From contig NC_086172.1 in NCBI RefSeq assembly GCF_023053635.1, positions 65,832,681 through 65,896,680 on the forward strand: DNA of 64,000 nucleotides, written 5' to 3'. The notes under the pieces were generated by a model, which was given only the letters and a program-made list of their open reading frames with translations, was not told the origin of the DNA and did not search any database. Shown in pieces: positions 24,670-33,600 of the stretch; the first letter of the stretch is position 1, and each line of letters begins with the position of its first letter. Source of the DNA: Elgaria multicarinata webbii. Lineage: Eukaryota; Chordata; Lepidosauria; Squamata; Anguidae. A program made the translations under genes and the position numbers.

Positions 24670-27600
24670 CTCAGATATTGACACACAACCTACTTTCACC
24701 CACAACCTTTTCTTGTTATCAGTGACTGATCCCCCATTACCATCTTTGGGAGAACTGGCAAATATTAATGTACTCATTTCCCATAAAGAGCTTAAAATAG
24801 TCCAGCTAATAGGCGCTGGGATTTTTAAAAATAAATAAATTAAAGCTTCAGATGGTTTAGTATTACTTTTTAAAATGCCCCCTTGTTGAACGGAATTGCT
24901 GGTGATCCACAACAATGCTAGTTAAGTATGATTTAGAGATAAATGGATTAAAACATTGGTCATGCCCATCTTGTCTGCATTGTGTTTTTTCATCTCTCTA
25001 GATCAAAGATAAGGATCGGGAGAATGCCCTGGGGACCTTGGTGTTGTCACTTACTCACTTACTAAAAAATCCTGATATGACACTTGAACAAAACTTTCCA
25101 CTGGATCATTCTGGCGTGGACAGCTCTATTAAGCTGAAAGTTGTGTTGAGAGTAAGTTCAAGGGTTCTTCATTTCCCACTGCTCCTGCTCTTCATTTAGA
25201 AACTTGCTGTGCATTCTTGAAACTAATTAATTTTCTTCTATAGCAGCTGACTTATTTCTTGGTAAGTAAAAAAAATAAAGTCTTCTGATTGCAAAGAGTT
25301 AATGGATCAATGCTTAGTCTGTGTGAGCATTTCTTCCATGGAATTTTGAGTCTGCCTTGGAGAACTGTATTGAAACTAAACCTATGTTTGTGCTTTTCAT
25401 GCCAAACATGATGAGTTAAATCAAAGGCATGTATCATAATCTCTTGATCTCTCTGTGAGATGTATCTGTTTAATTAAGTGGAGTATTTGTTGTTCATATC
25501 TAGGACAGCATGTTAGAAGCCATGATAGTAATCTTTCATTGGTTCTGTAGGTTCCACTTGAAGCCTATTTTTCCTTAAAACTAACTGGGCTTGGTGTTTA
25601 TTTTTACATGCAAGTAATAATCCAGAATGATCTTACAATGTTTTTATTCAATATGAAAACCAATAAATGATTACTTTAAATGCTGAATATTTACCAAATT
25701 ATATGTTAAAGGAAACTTCCATTAACCATTTATGTGTCTGAATATGCATCCAGACTCCTTGCAAAACCATGTATACTTAACATAGTTCATAACTTATTTA
25801 TATCAGTAGCCATTCATAAATTAGGATTTACAAGCAGGAAAAGTTAAAATTGGACTGGTAGCATTTTACTATAAAGTCCCAAATTCTAGTGTTAGTACTT
25901 CCTCTGCCAAGTGTCAATCCCTACTGTTACTGATAGGTTAATATTAATAATAAACACTGGGAAAGTGGCTTTGAAGATGAGGCTTGGAGGAGAAGCACCG
26001 TAACCAGAAAGGAGATGAAAATCTGGCTAAATTACTGTTTTTCAGAACTCTTAGCCATAAAAAGCATAGCCTAAAGTCTATGCTTTTCCAAAGCCATGTA
26101 ACATGAATCTTTCAAGGGGAGGAGGTGATATATATTTGGGTCAATGCATAGTAACTGCATGAATAGCTTCCAGGTCAGGACTGGCAGGTGAGTATTAAAT
26201 AAGGCTGTTAATTAAAAGATTTATCTTGAAATCGCTCACAGTCAGACTTGTCTCATCTGTTTTCCTTGTTCTACAAATGAGATATTTGGATTTCCAAGAT
26301 CACCCAGGGAACAGAAGTCCCACACACTTTCCAAAGAAAGATCTCAAGTGTGTTTCACAGATGCATATTCAACATATGATCTGTGTTTCTTTCTCAAGAG
26401 AAAAGTAATTGGGGAATTAATTTGAAAGCCCACAGCACTTACACACCTGGGTTCAAATTGTATCTCTGCTTACCTGTACATCTCTCAATAATAAGCACAT
26501 GTTTAAAATGCTCTCTCTTTGATACCTAATAAGAGAATAGCTGCTGTTGCTACAGATTTTTCTCTTGGGATAAATGAGAAAGATTGTGACAACTACAATG
26601 ATTAACCCTCCACCAATAGAAAAATGGATTTTTACCAGTCCAGTATTGCGGTCAAATGTACACTGAAAAGCATACAAATGAAATGTATGGTGACGTTTTC
26701 TAAGCATAACACCATTTACAAGTAAAAAAAAATCATGCCAATATTGAACTCTCTTTTTTTTTCCAGTTAAACAATATAGATGCATGTATATCATTGGGCT
26801 CAACAATTCCCCAAAATGTAAAGTTAAAAAATTTACAGAAACAGTATATGGGAATCTGACTTCAAAGTCTTTTAAACAAGCAAACAAACAAAAAAATCAT
26901 ACATATAAGTATAACAATTACACAAGTATCACCATGTAATAATCAATTAACCTGTCATTGCATTGTATTCAGAGATGGCACCTTCCCCTTTTCTTCGTAT
27001 CAGCAGTGCCTGGCACTACCAGCTCCGAGGCTGCTTCTCTTGAAATTTTGGCTAGCTGGCTATGTGTCTTAAGACAACACAGAATTTGATCAATTCTAGA
27101 CTTAGGTCTACTAAGAATATACATCCTTGGAATGATTATGCCATTGTGGGTTGTTAAATTTCCAAACGGTATAGCCATTTAAGCTATAAAAAAAACCCAC
27201 CGTTGAACATGTGCCTGGATCATGCATTTGGAAGTATATTTGGTGACCATCTGGTCACAGCTGTCAGTGGCACCTTTAGAATCATAGAATAGCAGAGTTG
27301 GAAGGGGCCTATAAGGCCATCAGTTTTATTATAATGGTGATTTCACACCTCATCGTGGTTGAGAAATACGTTTGATCCCCCTCCGCCTCCAGTGCTGTCA
27401 GAGTGTGTTTTGATTCCACCTCTCAATGGAGGGTTAAAGTTGTAGCTTTATTTCTCTTGACTTTTGGACAGATTCCGAAGTGTGAGCTCCTCATACTTGT
27501 CTCGTGCCACTGATACGAATGCTGTAGTGCATGGATGGATGTTGGGGAAAACATTTTCCTTACGTGGAATTTGGAGCTTGCACCTCAAGAGTGCCCTTTA

Positions 27601-30600
27601 AAAGTAACTTTCAGCAATAGGAAACAGGCTAGATTTCTTTATCTGGTGTTTCTTAATGATGCGTATGATCATATTTCTTTCTTCCTTTTAGGCTTTGGAC
27701 ATAGAGGAACCTGATCCAGAAAGCACCTATACTGGGGTGAATGCCTTAAAGCAAGTTCCTATCCCTGCCACGGAGCAGGGTGGAAACCAAGGCAAGACAC
27801 AGCCGCCTCCGCCGCCTCAACCGCCTCCACCACCACCACCACCACCCTGTCTCCAATCACTTCCATTAAAAGTAGAAGCGCCCAGAGCATCCCAAATGAG
27901 CACAGACTCGGGGGTGTCTGAATCCACAAGTGACAGGCAGGAGAACAGTGCTAACTCTAATGTAAATGAGAAATGGACAGAGCCAGTTGTGATAGAGGCA
28001 GTGGCTGGAGTTAAGGAGAAAGCAGGTCCTGCTGTCATGGGCCCCAAGTTCTTGACCCCTCCACAGACCATTCCAGCAGCCCGTACATTGCCAACCCTGG
28101 AGAGACTCCAGCTTGCCCCCAGCATGGCGTCTCTGGGCACCCTAGCCTCTTCAAACTTTGATGTAACTTGCAGCAATCTGGACCTCACTAAGTAAGTCTT
28201 ATCTGAATGTTTGCATAAACGGAACATTACCTTTGTGCTTTATTTCTCCACTTAATGTGGCAACACAAGGCAGACTCAGCTACAGTCCCACTTACAACTG
28301 TTCCTCTTTTAAACAAGTGTTACTTTAAGAACATAAGAAGTGCCCTGATGCTGGATCAGACCAAGGGTCCATCTAGTCCAGGACTCTGTTCACACAGTGG
28401 CCAGTCAGCTGTCGACCAGGGATGAACAAGCAGGACATGGTGCAACAGCACCCTCCCACCCATGTTCCCCAGCAACTGGTGCACACAGCCTTACTGCCTC
28501 AAATACTGGAGATAACACACAACCATCAGGGGCTAGTAGCTGTTGATAGCCTTTGCCTCCAGGAATTTATCCAACCCCCTTTTAAAGCCATCCAAATTGG
28601 TGGCCATCACTACATCTTGTGGTAGTGAGTTCCATAATTTAACTATGCGCTGTGTGAAGAAGTACTTCCTTTTATTTGTCCTGGATCTCCCACCGATCAG
28701 CTTCATGGGATGACACTGAGTTCTAGTATTTTGAGAGAGGGAGAAAAATGTCTCCCTATCCACATTCTCCACACCATGCATAATTTTGTACACCTCTATC
28801 ATGTCTCCCCTTAGCCTCCTTTTTTCCAAGCTAAACAATGCCAGTTGATGTAACCCTCCTTCGAAGGGGAGATGCTCCAGACCCTTAATAATTTTAGTTG
28901 CCCTTTTCTGCACTTTTTCCAGCTCTATAATATCCTTTTTTAGGTGTGGTGACCAGAACTATACACACTACACAGTATTCTAAGTGTGGTTGCACCATAG
29001 ATTTGTATAAGGGCAATATGATACTGGCCGTTTTATTCTCAATTCCTTTTTCTTTTAATGCCTAACATGGAGTTTGCCTTCTTTACAGCGGCCGCACACT
29101 GGGTTGACATTTTCATCGAGCTCTCCACCACAGTCCCAAGATCTCGTTCTTGTTTGGACACCACCAGCTCAGATCCCATTAGGTTATACTTGAAGTTGGG
29201 GTTCTTTGCCCCAACATGCATCACCTTACATTTGCTCACATTGAACCACATCTGCCATTTGGATGCCCACTCTCCCAGCTTTGAGAGATCCCTTTCGAGC
29301 TCTTCACAGTCCCTTTATGTTTTAACAACATTGCCTGGTTGTATTGCAAATGGTTAGAATTATCTCCTTAAGTCAAGCTGGAATATTTGTGTTTAAAATA
29401 TAGTTGCTCTTTTTATAGTTCTGCGACCTGCATTACTTTAAAAACAGGTGAGGTTTTTGTGTAGGACTCTGTAAACATGTATTAAGTCAAAGTCTGTATT
29501 CCTTAAATTAAAGGCTTGTATTTCACAAGGTCTACATTTGGAGCAGAGCAATACAACATGGATTCTTTTATATAGTACAATAAGTTTATTCTTCAGATAT
29601 AGCACGGGAGTACAGAGCTTGGAAAGGATATCAACACACAGGCCCCATAGAAATATTATTATCTCCTCAGAGTTACATGCCACTATGGCTGCTCATTCTT
29701 TTGTCTGCTGAGATGCTAGGTCTTGCTAAAGGAGTGCTCTTTGTATTTCACAATAAGCATATATATTATTGTGACTGACGGTTTCTATGTTAATATGAAT
29801 CTGCTTGTTGGAATATATTAAAACACACCTCGAGGTAAAGCAGACTGTTAATACTGCCAAGAGATGTAAGAATCGAATATATTTTTTCTTGGTATAGAGA
29901 AGTCTTCATTTTGGGAATTGTTTTAATGTGAGTTTAGGGGGCGTTGGAGAAAGATGCTATTTGTTCGTAAGTGTACCTTATAGCATTGGAGCTTGGGTTT
30001 TGGTTATGCAACATATTTATTTATTACATTTTTATATCGCCCAACAGCCGAAGCTCTCTGGGCAGTTCACATATGTTCAGCTGCTGGCGTGTGCAGGAGA
30101 AATCACTTTTTAAAATTAAAACTGTTATTTTGCAGTGGAACACTTCCTGCTGGAACACCCGTGGGAGAGATTCACCTCTCAGTGCGCTATGCTTCCTTAA
30201 GGCAGTCCCTCATTGTGCTGGTCAGTGCATGCAGGTAAAATATTTGATATATCTATTTCTGTTCATCTTGTAAGACAAATTAACCTTGTGTAGGGCTTAA
30301 TGTTTGGTATGCACCATCTGGTGTAACACAACCAGGAAGTCCTATGTGCCTATACTAATATTACAATGTGAAATTCAACACTGTCATACTGCATCTTTTG
30401 AACATGGAGTGGAACACATGGAGCTGACGTGAACTTCTTCATCTTCCCCCATTGCCCTATCTTGGCCTTTGACCTGCAATACAGTTGCTCCACCTGCTCT
30501 GGCAACAGATCTAAGTGTGGATTGCATAGTTACACCGATGGGCAGAGCCAAATAGTTTCCAATAACTTGGCTACAAACCTTTCAAAAGGAACACTCAAGA

Positions 30601-33600
30601 ACAGCAGTGTAAAACCACTCTCAGCCTGAGGACCGAATTCTGTGATGGAGAAGCCCCCGGGGGCTGCATTCTAGTTGTGGGCATGACCAAAATTCAGAAA
30701 GAACAGCATACTGTAGCTTAAAACACTTGCTGCCAGTAACTAAGCAGTTAGGAGAGACAGTTCAAAATTTTAGAATGGGGAAAAAGCTGCACCAAATTCG
30801 GGAAACCGCCAAACAATGTTTGGGGGGACAGGGCTGGAACCAGAAGAGGGGTGGAACTCCAGAGGGCCACATTCAGCCCCTGGGCCTGAGGTTCTACACC
30901 TGTTCTAGACATTGCACCATCAACTTTAACCCTTTGCAGTTGTCCCCACAAAACCTGTAACGTACAAAATTCTTCTTATTTAACCTTTTTCTCCAACTCT
31001 TTAGATGTAGGGAAGAGAAAAAGCTGTTATGTACGTGAACCCTAACTCTATATAGATGCTTCTTTTTAGTCGATTGATCACAAATATGATATTGCTTTCT
31101 GTCCCAAAAGAAATTTAATGCCATGCTCACAGCAAGGGGCACATCCATATGTCCGCATCTACTTGCTCCCAGACAAAAGATGGGTAACCCGAAGAAGAAC
31201 GACAGTGAAGAAAAGAACTGTTAATCCTCACTATGATGAAAAGTAAGTAAATCCTGTAAGATTTTTTTCCTTTATTGAAATCTTCACATTTCATCTGCTG
31301 TACATATTGACATCAGTTAAGAATGTACAGCTTCATCTAGGCCTTGAAATCTGAGCTCAGTTAAATCTCTGCCTTAGTGGATGAGTTGGATCACGTTGAT
31401 AGTAGAGATGGGCTGGAAGATTAAACTTGAAGCCTTTTCCCCTCATTTTAACCTGCTTTCTCAAAGCTGCTAGTTTGTTAAGAGAAATGGCTTTAAAAAA
31501 CCTAATTTCTAGGTTTTCTCACAATGATACATACCTGCTGGTATGGAATTTATAAAGGGCTTCTCTACACAACACTTTTATTGTCCACTCATGTTTGGTC
31601 ACTCACAGAAGTTTGTGGATTCTATAGACAACGTTGTTATTCTCCAGGTCCTCTCCTGTGCTTTATGACCTTTATTCCGTTTTTTTTTTAAAGTTTGGGG
31701 AAAGTGAGGCATTTTCTCTAGAAGCACAATCATTCACTTTAATGGCTCCATGAACTTCCATAATTGCACTATACCACAGTGCCATCTAGTGGTTGTATAA
31801 TGAAACATATAGAACTTGCTGAAAAAGAAAAATAGCATGAGCCCATATAAAGGGCCTTAAAGGGGATTTCTTAATCCTGCAAAGAACCTGGAAGCAGATT
31901 CCTCAGGAAAACGTAGATAAAACCCTGGCGTAGAGAAGCCCTCTTTTCAGCTTTATTTCTGACATACAAAAAAACCTGTCAACTACTCGCACCACCTTTT
32001 AAATCATATACTAATCAGACAGGGACTCTGTGACTTGATACTACAGCAAAGCTGCTCAGTTCAAACACAGGAAAATAAATTCTAAAGTTCTGCATGATGA
32101 TGTACTGTTCAATGTCTCAGCTTCCCTTTCCTGAAGAAGCTTTGCTTTTATGATCTAAGGAATGCATAATGAGTAAGCAAAGTATACTGAAGGGCCTGAG
32201 GAAACAATAATGCAACGTGCTGTTGGGCTTTCATCACAAGCCATGGCCTCTGAGCAGCTAGAGGTCTTGACACTAGGTGTGGAATGTAGTACACTGGGCA
32301 TGGCAGGGTCATTTGAGGAGGCAACACTTCATCTTAGGGGACAGTATACTTTCTCCAGTGAGACTGTCCCACCTCTATAGTAGAATGATCTTTCAATTTG
32401 CACAGAGGCAGTACTAATCAGTGTCTCCCACTACCATATACTCATGCCATCTTCAGACTTCTAGTTATGGGTAGAGTCATAGAATAGCAGAATTGGAAGG
32501 GGCCTACAAGGCCATCGAGTCCAACCTTCTGCTCAATGCAGGAATCCACCCTAAAGCATCCCTGACAGATGGTAGTCCAGCTGCCTCTTGAAGGCCTCTA
32601 GTGTGGGAGAGCCCACAACCTAGTATAAAGTGGAAGATCTGAGACTCCAGCACCACACACCATAGTGTTCTCTGAAGCACAGATGATGAAACTAGAGTAA
32701 TCTCGCTCATCTATCTGCTGCGGAAAGATCAATCATGCTTCCCCAGTCCCACTGTGCAGAGGCCTCTAATGAATTGGAAGGGCCTTATGTGATGAAAATA
32801 CCCCACACATTCATCTAATTTGCATCATTCTAACTTTTATCATTCAACATTTGAAAGTTTAGAATGTCTTACATATCAGAGCAACATTCTGAATCATGTT
32901 TTTTGTGTTCATTGTTTAGTATATACACATTTTCTGTTACCTACTTTTAGATTTGAATTTTATGACACTTTAGAAGACGTTAAGAAACGAGCCTTAGATG
33001 TTGCAGTGAAAAATAAAAGGTCGTTTATTTCGCATGAAAGGAAGGAGCTTGGAAAGGTAAGGCATCCTTTAAAAACGAGTGCAAAAGCAAGGAAAACCCC
33101 GTAGGGGAGTAAAAAGAAGCCAAAGGCAAAAGTAGAACCAGGCAATCTTCAAAACGAAGAGTATTTACAAAAGTATTTACAAAAGTTTATTTACAGTGCC
33201 AAGGTACCTTGGCACTGTAAATAAACTTTTGTAAATATTTCGTTTTGAAGATTGCCTGGTTCTACCTTTGCCTTTGGCTTCTTTTTAATCCTTTAAAAAT
33301 GTACAGCATGGAGAAAGTGAGCTAGTGAAATTGATTGCATGTGAGGAGAAATCAATATCTGCATTTTGCCATAGATATTTCCTTTCTCACAACTCCTGTA
33401 TACTTGGAGATCAGATTCTCCGATACAAACTATTTCGTTAACTAATCATTCAGTCAATGTTATATTAATTCATTAAAAAATCAGCTGCTGTTCAGATTTT
33501 TTACTACATTATACCTTCACTCCTCTAATGCAAAGCAGGTATCTAAAAGATGGGGAAGAATGTGTGGAAAGAGGAAAGGGATTACCAGCTGTATTCCAAT

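Noticed and set aside
27817-28227. Antisense 136-codon frame over the ESYT3 linker exon
   Set aside because: It mirrors the proline/CCN-rich exon as a glycine run; no independent evidence.
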